The position numbers and the translations under genes were made by a program. From an uncultured Flavobacteriaceae bacterium (GTDB lineage Bacteria > Bacteroidota > Bacteroidia > Flavobacteriales > Flavobacteriaceae): a stretch of DNA of 40,936 nucleotides. Position 1 is the stretch's first letter. Every line of letters begins with the position of its first letter. The DNA lies in the NCBI GenBank assembly GCA_938009735.1, contig CALLIG010000198.1, forward strand, positions 1-40,936. Direction: 5' to 3'. Under the pieces are notes generated by a model. The model worked only from the letters and a program-made list of their open reading frames with translations, was not told the origin of the DNA and searched no databases. Shown here one piece after another: positions 9,301 through 17,739 of this stretch.

Positions 9301-10488
9301 TTATATTTTCAATTTTGCTACAAAGATAAAAGCAGCACACAGTATTAATTGCGGTAGAAGGAAGAAAAGTCCAGGTGCTACGATTCCACCTACAGCCAAA
9401 CGAGAAAAATTCAAACTAAATAGTACAAGTATAACAAACCAGCTAAGCTTGCCACTTCTTAAAACTACTTCATAAAAGAATCCGGCAAAAGTACCTAAAA
9501 AAATAGCGTGCCCCAATATTCCAAACCATCCAAAGTTCATGTAAGCTTCACCTGGCGAGGTAATAGTCATTCCTTCTCCTTCAAACTCTAACTTGTATTT
9601 TTCTTTTAGAATAACTCCAGTAAATCCATTTTTATGCAGCCCAATGGTAACACCCAAATCGCTGAGTACGGTTTGTCCATAATAGAATTCATCATTTTCA
9701 TCTGTATTACGAACAATGGTTTCCAAATTACTTACGTTAACCGCTGTCGTCCAGGCAGTAGAACCTATGGCCCTCAATGAAAATTCCCCTGTGTGGCGAT
9801 AATATCCTAATAGAGACAGAAAAACGATAAATACTACTCCGGTTAAAATGTATCGAAAAGAAATTCCTTGTTTTTTTAGATATTTTTTTGTGAATATGAG
9901 ATAGGCTAAAAAACAACTTACAACTAAGTAAGCTGCCGGACCACGAAACCCAATTCCCATAACAAAAAACACCCCAATAAAAAGATAGATTATTGATATT
10001 GGTTTTATTTTGTTTAGCACGAATTTTTCAATAGCAAAACGATAAACTAAACTAACGCTTATCAAAGCGTTTCCTATTAGGATATATTTACCTAGGCCAG
10101 CTTTTGCACCTACCCGAGCACTCTCTAAATCATCTAAGAAAATAGGAATAGTTTTCATTCTAAAAAAATACACATACAAGTACATCGCAGATCCTGATAA
10201 AAAGAAAATATAGAATGCTCGCTTCCAATACCTAATATCCATTCGTACCTCTGGAACTGTGTCTTTTAGTTTCGGAAATGTACGTACCAATAAAAAAGTT
10301 GGAGCGAAATGTGCAGCAATAATGAATGTAGTTAGATAGACAATAAGTAAAGAGTTTGTTTTTACTGTAGTTTCAAAAAAGGAAAAATATCGTTCAAGAA
10401 AAAAAGGATAAAGCATCAGAAAAAAAACAAACGCGACTAAAAAGAAAATCGCCGGATGGAGCACATTAAATAATCTGATTTTCCTCAA
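9301..10488 (-). CDS. Wzy-like oligosaccharide repeat-unit polymerase
   Basis: A 395-aa membrane protein with about ten hydrophobic helices and one long, mostly hydrophilic loop at about residues 240-310. The loop contains TDENDEFYYGQ and GEGMTITSPGEAYMNFGWFG. This arrangement, with PGEAYMNFGW at the loop end, is typical of the O-antigen polymerase family that joins lipid-linked repeats in the periplasm. The start is TTG at 10488, preceded by a Shine-Dalgarno-like AGGA 4 bp upstream and 5 bp after the previous gene's stop; an in-frame stop lies just upstream and the next Met is inside the first helix. It pairs functionally with the Wzx flippase (13016-14290) and the Wzz-like protein (21132-22127). 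Confidence 0.82.
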   Translation of the reverse strand: MRKIRLFNVLHPAIFFLVAFVFFLMLYPFFLERYFSFFETTVKTNSLLIVYLTTFIIAAHFAPTFLLVRTFPKLKDTVPEVRMDIRYWKRAFYIFFLSGSAMYLYVYFFRMKTIPIFLDDLESARVGAKAGLGKYILIGNALISVSLVYRFAIEKFVLNKIKPISIIYLFIGVFFVMGIGFRGPAAYLVVSCFLAYLIFTKKYLKKQGISFRYILTGVVFIVFLSLLGYYRHTGEFSLRAIGSTAWTTAVNVSNLETIVRNTDENDEFYYGQTVLSDLGVTIGLHKNGFTGVILKEKYKLEFEGEGMTITSPGEAYMNFGWFGILGHAIFLGTFAGFFYEVVLRSGKLSWFVILVLFSLNFSRLAVGGIVAPGLFFLLPQLILCAAFIFVAKLKI

Positions 10489-10493
10489 GGTTC

Positions 10494-11687
10494 CTAGTTG
10501 TTATTTGGTATTGTTGCATCTGAAATGGATTTGCTTTCGGCATTTTTAATACCGCTTAACAAAGTCTTACTTGTAATATTATATGCCCATCGGTAATGGT
10601 TTATTATAGTTACCTTCTCAAGATCAGGGTCTATATTTTCAGAAGGGGCAATAAATGTTAAGTCGGTAATAAAATATGGCCAAGGCAATCCTTTTACACC
10701 ATTATATCTAACCTTGATATAAAGCGAGGTAAGACCGAAATCTCCCCACAAAATTTCATTGTTAAGATGAAAACCTGAATAATAAAGGTTGTAGGTGTTT
10801 GTATCACGTAATAGTTTAATAAAATCATACGAGCTAATCTCCATATCTCGATAAAACATTTTATTATTTTTTACCACACCATGCGGAATTCGACTCCTCT
10901 TCAATTCTTTTTCAAAACGCTCTAAATCGCTGTCTTTTCTATCTCCCTTAAAAATTAGAACAAAATTATTACCCTTACGAACCTCTTTTTTACTCTTTGC
11001 CAATAAATTTGTTGTGGTTTTCATCTTGAAAGGAAAATTCGGAAGTGCTTTGTTAGCTCCTACTATACCTACTCCATTCTTTTTCAACAGCTCTATAGAA
11101 GCCTGTTTCATTTCTTTCGTGAAAGAGGTTACCCCATTTTCTAATAGAAAAAGACGTACATCATCATTATTACGTGATTGAAACGAATATATACCATTTG
11201 GTTTATCTAATACACAGTAGAAGGTATCTGTACCAGTATAAAATAGATTTTTGATATTTTTTTCTATCAGATACTTATCCATTAACTCATAATCATAAAA
11301 AAAAACACCGTCATCAACGATGTCTAAATTCTTGTTTTGAGGTTTTATAGAAGGAGCATAAATAATTTTCATTCCTAAATCACTAAACTCTTTAACAAGG
11401 GGATTTATATACCTTACTGTTAAAGAATCGAAAGCTTTGTCTTCCCATAGGTCTATAATGACTAAGGCACTTTTTTCAGGATCTATTTCCAATTTGTGAA
11501 TAGTGTCTCTATACATTCCACTTTCCTCCACAAATTCGGAAAGCTTATATTCAATAGAGATTCCGTTCTCAAAGAATTCTTTTTCATAGGCTGCATGTTC
11601 TCCTTTAATATCTCCACATCCAACAATAAATAGGAGTAACATAATTACAGATATCGAACTATAAAAAGATTTTTTCAAGAATTTCAA
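10494..11687 (-). CDS. Lipoprotein with duplicated isochorismatase-like (cysteine hydrolase) fold
   Basis: A 397-aa predicted lipoprotein with a signal sequence ending in the lipobox IVGC (C24), so it is periplasmic or outer-membrane attached. Residues 72-210 resemble the isochorismatase/nicotinamidase fold: SALVIIDLW gives the expected Asp (D79), and YTGTDTFYCV gives the nucleophile Cys (C158). The catalytic Lys that normally lies about 40 residues before the Cys is not obvious. Residues 240-375 look like a second, decayed copy: N297-S321 aligns without gaps to N144-S168 (both NxxNLxY[ST]G...G[IL]xS), with E311 in place of C158. The start is TTG at 11687, with an in-frame stop 5 codons upstream. 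It sits between the TagF-like and Wzy-like genes. Substrate unknown; amide hydrolysis or a non-catalytic binding role are both possible. Confidence 0.7.
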   Translation of the reverse strand: MKFLKKSFYSSISVIMLLLFIVGCGDIKGEHAAYEKEFFENGISIEYKLSEFVEESGMYRDTIHKLEIDPEKSALVIIDLWEDKAFDSLTVRYINPLVKEFSDLGMKIIYAPSIKPQNKNLDIVDDGVFFYDYELMDKYLIEKNIKNLFYTGTDTFYCVLDKPNGIYSFQSRNNDDVRLFLLENGVTSFTKEMKQASIELLKKNGVGIVGANKALPNFPFKMKTTTNLLAKSKKEVRKGNNFVLIFKGDRKDSDLERFEKELKRSRIPHGVVKNNKMFYRDMEISSYDFIKLLRDTNTYNLYYSGFHLNNEILWGDFGLTSLYIKVRYNGVKGLPWPYFITDLTFIAPSENIDPDLEKVTIINHYRWAYNITSKTLLSGIKNAESKSISDATIPNNN

Positions 11688-11838
11688 TGTTTGATATTTT
11701 TATAGATTTTTTTGATGTTTCTTCTCGGTTAACGATGATTTGTATCTGCTAATAGGTCAACATTTCGCGATACCTTCGTTAGTCTCAAAAATACTATAAA
11801 ATAATCCCAAGGAGGCCTTCAAGTGGATTCTTTTATCG

Positions 11839-12981
11839 TTACAAATCAGAAATAAAAGACTCAATTCTTTTGCAACTTTCTGAAAGATTAAATTTTGAAG
11901 CATCATATTCACCTCTCAATTCTTTGGCTTGTCCTATATAATTTATCAGTTCTTCTTCAGAATTTGCCACCTTGGAACCTAATTCTTCAAAAGAAAAATA
12001 AAGCCCTCCATTATCCAAAACATATTCTTCTTTATCAAAAATATAAGCAATAATTGGCCTTCCGGTAATCATATAATCAAAGAATATTGAAGAATAATCT
12101 GTAATCAAAACATCGCTAATACACAAAAGGTCTTGTGTGTCTTTTGAAGGAACATTAACTATATATTTAAGTGATGAAAAAAATGAATCATCGAAAGTAC
12201 TTTTATCCAAAGGATGTGGCTTAAACAATATGATTGTATCTCCTTTATTTTCTAACGCCTTGTTTATTGCAATCAGACTTTCTTTTATTCGCAAGGTAGT
12301 AGTATCATTATTTCTAAATGTAGGTGTGTATAAAATCGTGGTACATTCATCTATAGGCAGAGGTAATTGCAATTCTGAACCCTTTGCTTTCTTAAATTCT
12401 ATGTCTTTCATATACGAACTAATATACTCCGTCCTTGGTTGTCCAAGATGTTTGATTTTTGAAGTTTGCAACTGCATCGCCCCTTCAAAAATAAAACTGG
12501 TATTTGATGATGCAACTACAAAATAATTCCAACGACTATAAGGTAATTCTCTTCCAGACTGAATCATATTCTTTATCCACACTTGTTCTTTTAAAGAATC
12601 AAAACCTATTTTTTTTATAGGAGTACCGTGCCAAAGGTTAATCACAATACCTCTTCTCGGAACGACTGGGTAGATGTCTTTTACATTATGAGAAATAAAG
12701 TAAATACGCGCACGTACTACCAACCATAACGTGCTAAGACTCCATCTATAACTACAACGGTAACCTTTTTCTCTCAAAAGTTTAACTTCGTTGCGATCTG
12801 GAGAAATCCAAACAGGTTGATAGTGTTCGTTATTTTGAAAATGAAGAAATAAAAATTTTGGATTATCAGAAAAATTTCGAAAACCTGTGCCAAATAGTAA
12901 AAGCTCCTTTTTTATTGGAACAAAGGTGCTAAGTAATCCAAAAACTACCTTTTCCATTAAAAACATGATGATACTTTTCAT
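11839..12981 (-). CDS. TagF-like CDP-glycerol glycerophosphotransferase family protein
   Basis: A 380-aa GT-B fold enzyme of the CDP-glycerol:poly(glycerophosphate) glycerophosphotransferase family, predicted to attach glycerol-phosphate or another CDP-alditol phosphate to a polymer at the cytoplasmic face. Motifs are LWHGTPIKKIGFDS (about 116-130), LGQPRTEYI, ILYTPTFRNND, LFKPHPLDKS and DVLITDYSSIFFDYM with RPIIAY, which are the family's donor-site signatures. An amphipathic hydrophobic N-terminus (residues 1-20) fits peripheral membrane attachment. It is about the length of the catalytic domain alone, so a single or few additions are more likely than a long teichoic-acid-like chain. The TagD-like cytidylyltransferase three genes upstream in the same unit would provide the donor. 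Confidence 0.85.
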   Translation of the reverse strand: MKSIIMFLMEKVVFGLLSTFVPIKKELLLFGTGFRNFSDNPKFLFLHFQNNEHYQPVWISPDRNEVKLLREKGYRCSYRWSLSTLWLVVRARIYFISHNVKDIYPVVPRRGIVINLWHGTPIKKIGFDSLKEQVWIKNMIQSGRELPYSRWNYFVVASSNTSFIFEGAMQLQTSKIKHLGQPRTEYISSYMKDIEFKKAKGSELQLPLPIDECTTILYTPTFRNNDTTTLRIKESLIAINKALENKGDTIILFKPHPLDKSTFDDSFFSSLKYIVNVPSKDTQDLLCISDVLITDYSSIFFDYMITGRPIIAYIFDKEEYVLDNGGLYFSFEELGSKVANSEEELINYIGQAKELRGEYDASKFNLSESCKRIESFISDL

Positions 12982-13015
12982 TTCAGTTGTCCATCTATCT
13001 TATTAATTACTTCTC

Positions 13016-14290
13016 TCAATTAAGCTCTTTATTCTCTTGTTTCAACTCGGCGCTTAATTTTTTCACTCCTACTAATCGAATTGTTAGTACGATAGACTGT
13101 GTGAAAAACAGCAGATATACGATTCTATTTACAGTTAGGTATTTATAGCATAGTATTAATATTGCCACGTGAAGTAATGACGCAAACACCACGCTATAAT
13201 TCGCATATTTTTCTTTTCCCAAAGCACCTAGCAATGGATAGCCAACCATTACTGCGGGCACAAAAAGTAGAGCTAAAAAACAAAATAGACGCAATAAATC
13301 TGCACTATCAGCAAAATCAGGGCCAAATACTAAAACAACAATCATATCACTAAAAAAATAGACAAGCGTAGCAATTACGGTGTTTGCCAAAATTGCCCCT
13401 ATAAATATCTTTTTATATAATTTGAGGTCTCTATTTTTGGCCATATATGGGTATAGTGCATCTCCAAGCGGTGCGTAAATTACAGTCATAGCCATAAAAA
13501 TTTTCTCAGCTGCACCAAAAATACCTGCGAAATAATTGCCAAGCGCCAACCCTGCAATGAAAGTATTACTAGATGTATATAAAGCAGCTGAAGATCGAGA
13601 CAAAAAATATTGCGTGCTATTACGAAGAAGCCTTTTAATTTCCACGCTATCAGGCTTACCAAATTTTACATTAAAATATTTAAACGCAAAATAGAGTGAA
13701 AATATACCGCCGATAACAAAGCCGATAGAATATAAAAGTGGAACTTTATAGTAATCACTCTCCGTCTTAATAACTATAAAAATTAAGATTGTGAACAGGC
13801 CTTTAGCAATGACATTTACTCGAGTCATATACTTCATGTTTTCCATGCCTTGAAAAAACCATATCGGATTTAAAACTTGACCAATCACAATACCAAAACC
13901 CAGTAAATAAGCAACCTTATGCTCAGAAAGTTCTTCAAATGAAAAAACACAAATCACTAAAACTATAAAAGCTAAGAGTACTAAAACCAGTTTGATGTAA
14001 TAGATGTTACTAAAGATGGAATTGATTTTTTGCTTGTCTTCGCGATAAATAGAAACATCTTTTGTGGCGGAAAGATTGAAGCCGTAATCGCAAAGTACAA
14101 AGAGGTACTGCATTACCGCATAGACCATTAAAACAACACCATATCTGTCTGCTCCAAGCACTCGTCCTAGATACGGCAGGGTCAAAAATGGCAATATCAA
14201 ATTGATACCTTGTAGCGAAAACAGCGATACAAAATTATTGAACAGTTGGTTCTTTTTAAACCTTTGATATTCTTTTTTTATGTTGAACAA
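13016..14290 (-). CDS. Wzx-like polysaccharide flippase
   Basis: A 424-aa polytopic membrane protein with about twelve hydrophobic helices, of the polysaccharide transporter (MOP/PST) superfamily. It begins with the usual pattern FNNFVSLFSLQGINLILPFL then PYLGRVLG, which marks Wzx proteins moving undecaprenyl-linked repeats to the periplasm. The start codon is TTG at 14290; no ATG lies nearby. It is 34 bp from the TagF-like gene and 16 bp from wecB, consistent with one transcript. Substrate range is unknown. Confidence 0.9.
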   Translation of the reverse strand: MFNIKKEYQRFKKNQLFNNFVSLFSLQGINLILPFLTLPYLGRVLGADRYGVVLMVYAVMQYLFVLCDYGFNLSATKDVSIYREDKQKINSIFSNIYYIKLVLVLLAFIVLVICVFSFEELSEHKVAYLLGFGIVIGQVLNPIWFFQGMENMKYMTRVNVIAKGLFTILIFIVIKTESDYYKVPLLYSIGFVIGGIFSLYFAFKYFNVKFGKPDSVEIKRLLRNSTQYFLSRSSAALYTSSNTFIAGLALGNYFAGIFGAAEKIFMAMTVIYAPLGDALYPYMAKNRDLKLYKKIFIGAILANTVIATLVYFFSDMIVVLVFGPDFADSADLLRLFCFLALLFVPAVMVGYPLLGALGKEKYANYSVVFASLLHVAILILCYKYLTVNRIVYLLFFTQSIVLTIRLVGVKKLSAELKQENKELN

Positions 14291-14306
14291 TACCGAAATT
14301 CAAGAT

Positions 14307-15437
14307 TTATAGTTTGTTTTTCATAAACTTTACGATACGTTCACAGGCCCTTCCATCACCGTAAGGATTGTGCCGTAAGCTCATTTTGTCGTAAGCGTCT
14401 TTGCTATTTAAAAGGCGGTCTGCTTCCATAACTATTTTTTTGGTGTCAGTACCCGTCAAGATTACTGTACCAGCTTCTACAGCCTCAGGTCGCTCTGTTG
14501 TGTCTCTCATCACTAGAACTGGTTTTCCTAAACTAGGAGCCTCTTCCTGTACGCCACCGCTATCAGTAATAATTAAGTGACTACGATTCATTAGCCATAC
14601 AAAACCAGGGTATGAAAGTGGTGATATTAATTTAATATTCTCGATATTTTCTAAAATTTCATATACGGGCTTCTGAACATTAGGGTTCAAATGTACTGGG
14701 TATATGATTTGAACATCATCATGCTTTTTCGCAATCTCAGCCAAAGCATTACAAATATCAATAAATCCTTGACCATGGTTTTCTCTGCGGTGACCAGTTA
14801 CCAGGATTAATCGTTTCTCTGGATTCCAAGTGTCTTTTAACATCTTAACTTCTGTATTCTCAAAATCAGAATGAGACAACTTTTCGATACTAAGCTGTAA
14901 AGCATCAATTACCGTGTTTCCAGTTATTTCAATTTGATCTTTTGGAATATTTTCTTTTATCAGGTTCTCTTTTGCTGTAGTTGTAGGGGCAAAATGATAA
15001 TCAGTTACCCTTCCTGTAATGGAACGATTCATCTCTTCTGGAAACGGAGATCTTTTGTCAAAAGTTCGCAATCCAGCTTCAATATGACACACTTGTGCAC
15101 CCGAATAAAAAGCAGCAATACTAGATGCCATTGTTGTGGTTGTATCACCATGTACATATACATAGTCGGGTTTAAATTTTTCAAGGAAAGGCTTAAGGCC
15201 CGTAATTATATCTGCGGTTAAAGAATATAAATTTTGATTTGGCTTCATAAGATCCATATCATAATCTGGTACTATGTCAAAAAAGTCTACAACTTGATCT
15301 AGCATTTCACGGTGTTGTGCTGTGATACAGACTTTAGTTTCAAAAACATCAGTATGCTTTTCAAATTCCTTAATTAATGGTGCCATTTTAATAGCTTCAG
15401 GTCTAGTGCCAAAAACAATAAGGTTCTTTATTCTCAT
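14307..15437 (-). CDS. wecB: UDP-N-acetylglucosamine 2-epimerase (non-hydrolysing)
   Basis: A 376-aa cytosolic enzyme interconverting UDP-GlcNAc and UDP-ManNAc. It shows the N-terminal FGTRPEAIKMAPLI signature, CHIEAGLRTFDKRSPFPEE (about 115-133), VTGHRRENHGQG (about 210-222) and SGGVQEEAPSLGKPVLV followed by RDTTERPEAVEAGT, which together define the WecB/MnaA family. Length is normal. No UDP-ManNAc dehydrogenase (WecC) gene is seen nearby, so ManNAc itself may be the sugar used, or wecC lies elsewhere. It follows the TagD-like gene by 30 bp. Confidence 0.95.
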   Translation of the reverse strand: MRIKNLIVFGTRPEAIKMAPLIKEFEKHTDVFETKVCITAQHREMLDQVVDFFDIVPDYDMDLMKPNQNLYSLTADIITGLKPFLEKFKPDYVYVHGDTTTTMASSIAAFYSGAQVCHIEAGLRTFDKRSPFPEEMNRSITGRVTDYHFAPTTTAKENLIKENIPKDQIEITGNTVIDALQLSIEKLSHSDFENTEVKMLKDTWNPEKRLILVTGHRRENHGQGFIDICNALAEIAKKHDDVQIIYPVHLNPNVQKPVYEILENIENIKLISPLSYPGFVWLMNRSHLIITDSGGVQEEAPSLGKPVLVMRDTTERPEAVEAGTVILTGTDTKKIVMEADRLLNSKDAYDKMSLRHNPYGDGRACERIVKFMKNKL

Positions 15438-15467
15438 TTAACTCTTTTTAATAAATGCATATTTTCC

Positions 15468-15905
15468 TTACTTTCTTAAATCTTTTAACGTCTGGTTAAT
15501 CAGGGTTGACGATGTTCCTTTTGTATATGGGAAATAGATAATTTTAACTCCGACTTCTTTAAATTTTTCATCTAAATCTTGCCACTTTTCTGACTCAAAC
15601 CAATCATCGCCAACAAACATTACATCAAACTTCAATCGTTGCCACATCTTGAATTTATCCATATCATTCTGTGGAACTACCGCATCAACAAATTGAATAT
15701 TTCTAACGATTTCCATTCGTTCTTGATGAGGAATAACAGACTTTTTGTTCTTATAGGCTACCAATTCATCACTTGTCACACCTACAATCAATTTATCGCA
15801 TAATCCTTTAGCGTTTTTAATCAAATTTAAGTGCCCAATATGAAACAAATCATAGACACCTGAAGTATACCCAATAACGTTTTTTTCATCTCCTCTTTTG
15901 AACAT
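15468..15905 (-). CDS. TagD-like glycerol-3-phosphate cytidylyltransferase
   Basis: A 145-aa nucleotidyltransferase of the cytidylyltransferase family. The active-site HxGH motif is H22-I-G-H25 in GVYDLFHIGHLNLIK. VGDDWFESEKW (about 98-108) matches the GDDW...W segment of TagD, and the C-terminal nucleotide-binding signature, RTEGISTT in TagD, appears as YTKGTSST (about 127-134). The expected reaction is CTP plus glycerol-3-phosphate giving CDP-glycerol. The first arginine of the last motif is replaced by Tyr, so the substrate could be a related alditol phosphate. The TagF-like transferase in the same unit supports CDP-glycerol or a similar CDP-alditol as the product. Confidence 0.85.
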   Translation of the reverse strand: MFKRGDEKNVIGYTSGVYDLFHIGHLNLIKNAKGLCDKLIVGVTSDELVAYKNKKSVIPHQERMEIVRNIQFVDAVVPQNDMDKFKMWQRLKFDVMFVGDDWFESEKWQDLDEKFKEVGVKIIYFPYTKGTSSTLINQTLKDLRK

Positions 15906-15921
15906 ATCACTTATATTTTGA

Positions 15922-17739
15922 TTACCATCTCCATTCTTTTTGGAAATACTGTTTTTTGAATAATTCTATATTTAAAAACATCCAAAGCACTTGCCCTGCT
16001 CTAGATTCTGTACTGCTTTTTGAAATAAGCTCTTCTAAAGCATTTGCCTTAAGCCAAGAACAATTTGTCAATAATTCACGTGCCATTTCCTCCAAATTTT
16101 CAAACCACTCTGTTAACGGAACAGGAAAACCCACCTTTTTACGAGTAATCGTTTCTTCAGGGAGATAATTATAAGATATTTTTCGGAGTAAATACTTCGG
16201 AATATCTAATTCTTCGCTATAAGTATCTGCGCTTTGTAGTTTGGCGTCATCCTTTGCTTTTTCACTAATCCATTTTAGCTTAAGATCATACGGTATTTCA
16301 TTGTACGCAAATTCAATGAGTTTATGATCTAAAAAAGGAACTCTCGCCTCAACCGAAGTCTGCATTGTGGTCATGTCTACCCTTTGAAGTAGTCCTTTAA
16401 CATGATATTTATGAAAAAACCGGAATACATTTTCTTCATTATTAGTATTCGCAAATTCTGTCTGAATTTGCTTATCAAACGCTTCTCTATAGGTTGTTGG
16501 AGTTGTTATCAGTTGATCTCGCATCTTACGCGGAACATATTCATACTTATTTATCAAGTAAGAATAAAAAGACTGATTACCCTTTTCATTCTCAAAATCA
16601 AATGGGGCTCTGAAAATGCGTCCATAACCACCCATCAATTCATCGGCACCTTCACCGGATAAGACAACGGTAATCTTCTCTTTTAACTTTGACGACATGA
16701 CGGCTAACGGAATTTCATTGGGCACTCCTAAGGGCGCATCTTTATACCCAATTAAGCGTTCCCATTGATTCATGTAATCAGATTTCTGCATCAATAACTC
16801 ATGATGTACCGTTTGGTATTTATCTGCTATTTGTTGAGCGTATGAAAATTCATTGAGCTCTTCAAACCCTATTGTATAAGAGTTAACTGGGTCTTTCTTT
16901 GCCAAAGTTGTTATGGCTGTAATCAAACTAGAGTCGACGCCTCCACTCAAATATGTTCCTAATGGAACATCGGAAATAAGTCTATATTTAATAGCTTTCA
17001 CCAATTCTTCTTCAAACCTTTCTGCAATACTCTCTTCATTAAAATCAGTAGCCGTATTAAACGCTTTTGGCAGTTTCCAATAGGTAGTTTCAGAAACGGA
17101 TAAATCACTTTTAACGGTTAAATAGCTTCCCGGTGGAACTTGATAAATATTTGTAAAAAAAGTATAAGGTGATCTGATATATCTATTTGCCAAATACTCA
17201 TCTACCGCTAATTCATTGAACTCAGCAGCAACCAATCCGCTAGATAAAATTCCCTTTATTTCCGAAGAAAAAATAAGATGCTGTCCATCATTGTAGTAGT
17301 AAAGCGGTTTAATTCCTAATCGATCTCTAACGATAAAAAGATCATTAGTCTCAGAATTAAAAAGTGCTATTGAAAACATTCCATTAGCCACTTCTAAAAA
17401 CCATTCTAAGCTTTTTTCTTGAACTGCCGCAAGTATTACCTCTGTATCTGAATCTGTTACAAATGGATAACTTAGTTGCGCTGCAATTTCTTGAAAATTA
17501 TAGATTTCACCATTGAAAACAATATGCCACTTAGTATTATTGGAGTGCATTGGTTGATTGGCAAGTTCCCTTAAATCAATTATAGATAATCTTCGATGTC
17601 CTAAAGCAACATTTTCATTGTAAATAGAATATGCGCCTGAATCTGGACCTCGATGTGCTATCGATTTATTCATCTTGTCGATACGCTCGTCAAGGTTTGT
17701 GATAATTTGAGTTGAGTAAATTCCGGTTATTCCACACAT
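15922..17739 (-). CDS. asnB: Glutamine-hydrolysing asparagine synthase-type amidotransferase
   Basis: A 605-aa two-domain enzyme. The N-terminal Ntn glutaminase starts with the nucleophile Cys2 (MCGITGIYS), followed by HRGPDSG, GHRRLSIID and FNGEIYNF. The C-terminal ATP-pyrophosphatase domain has the SGGVDSS P-loop (about 265-271) and SGEGADELMGGY (about 360). All residues for ammonia release and AMP activation appear intact. In polysaccharide loci such enzymes often amidate uronic acids or other sugar carboxylates (WbpS-like), so a tailoring role is likelier than bulk asparagine synthesis, though sequence alone cannot decide. Its ATG shares one base with the rfbD stop (TAATG), indicating tight coupling. 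Confidence 0.9.
   Translation of the reverse strand: MCGITGIYSTQIITNLDERIDKMNKSIAHRGPDSGAYSIYNENVALGHRRLSIIDLRELANQPMHSNNTKWHIVFNGEIYNFQEIAAQLSYPFVTDSDTEVILAAVQEKSLEWFLEVANGMFSIALFNSETNDLFIVRDRLGIKPLYYYNDGQHLIFSSEIKGILSSGLVAAEFNELAVDEYLANRYIRSPYTFFTNIYQVPPGSYLTVKSDLSVSETTYWKLPKAFNTATDFNEESIAERFEEELVKAIKYRLISDVPLGTYLSGGVDSSLITAITTLAKKDPVNSYTIGFEELNEFSYAQQIADKYQTVHHELLMQKSDYMNQWERLIGYKDAPLGVPNEIPLAVMSSKLKEKITVVLSGEGADELMGGYGRIFRAPFDFENEKGNQSFYSYLINKYEYVPRKMRDQLITTPTTYREAFDKQIQTEFANTNNEENVFRFFHKYHVKGLLQRVDMTTMQTSVEARVPFLDHKLIEFAYNEIPYDLKLKWISEKAKDDAKLQSADTYSEELDIPKYLLRKISYNYLPEETITRKKVGFPVPLTEWFENLEEMARELLTNCSWLKANALEELISKSSTESRAGQVLWMFLNIELFKKQYFQKEWRW

Noticed and set aside
9299-9340. 14-codon upstream extension of the GT4 gene
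   Set aside because: Overlaps the 3' end of the Wzy-like gene; the ATG at 9298 starts exactly at the domain.
12137-12526. 129-codon open frame on the plus strand
   Set aside because: Lies entirely antisense to the TagF-like gene, whose motifs are clear; the translation has no recognisable domain.
12569-12577. DnaA-box-like TTATCCACA
   Set aside because: Single site inside the TagF-like coding region with no cluster or AT-rich unwinding region nearby; not an origin.
13165-13180. Second CACGTG with partial parS resemblance
   Set aside because: Flanking bases do not match the consensus; inside the wzx coding region. Other CACGTG sites (8371, 21065 and 25595 areas) also fail.
14934-15221. 95-codon plus-strand frame rich in Cys
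   Set aside because: Shadow of wecB on the opposite strand.
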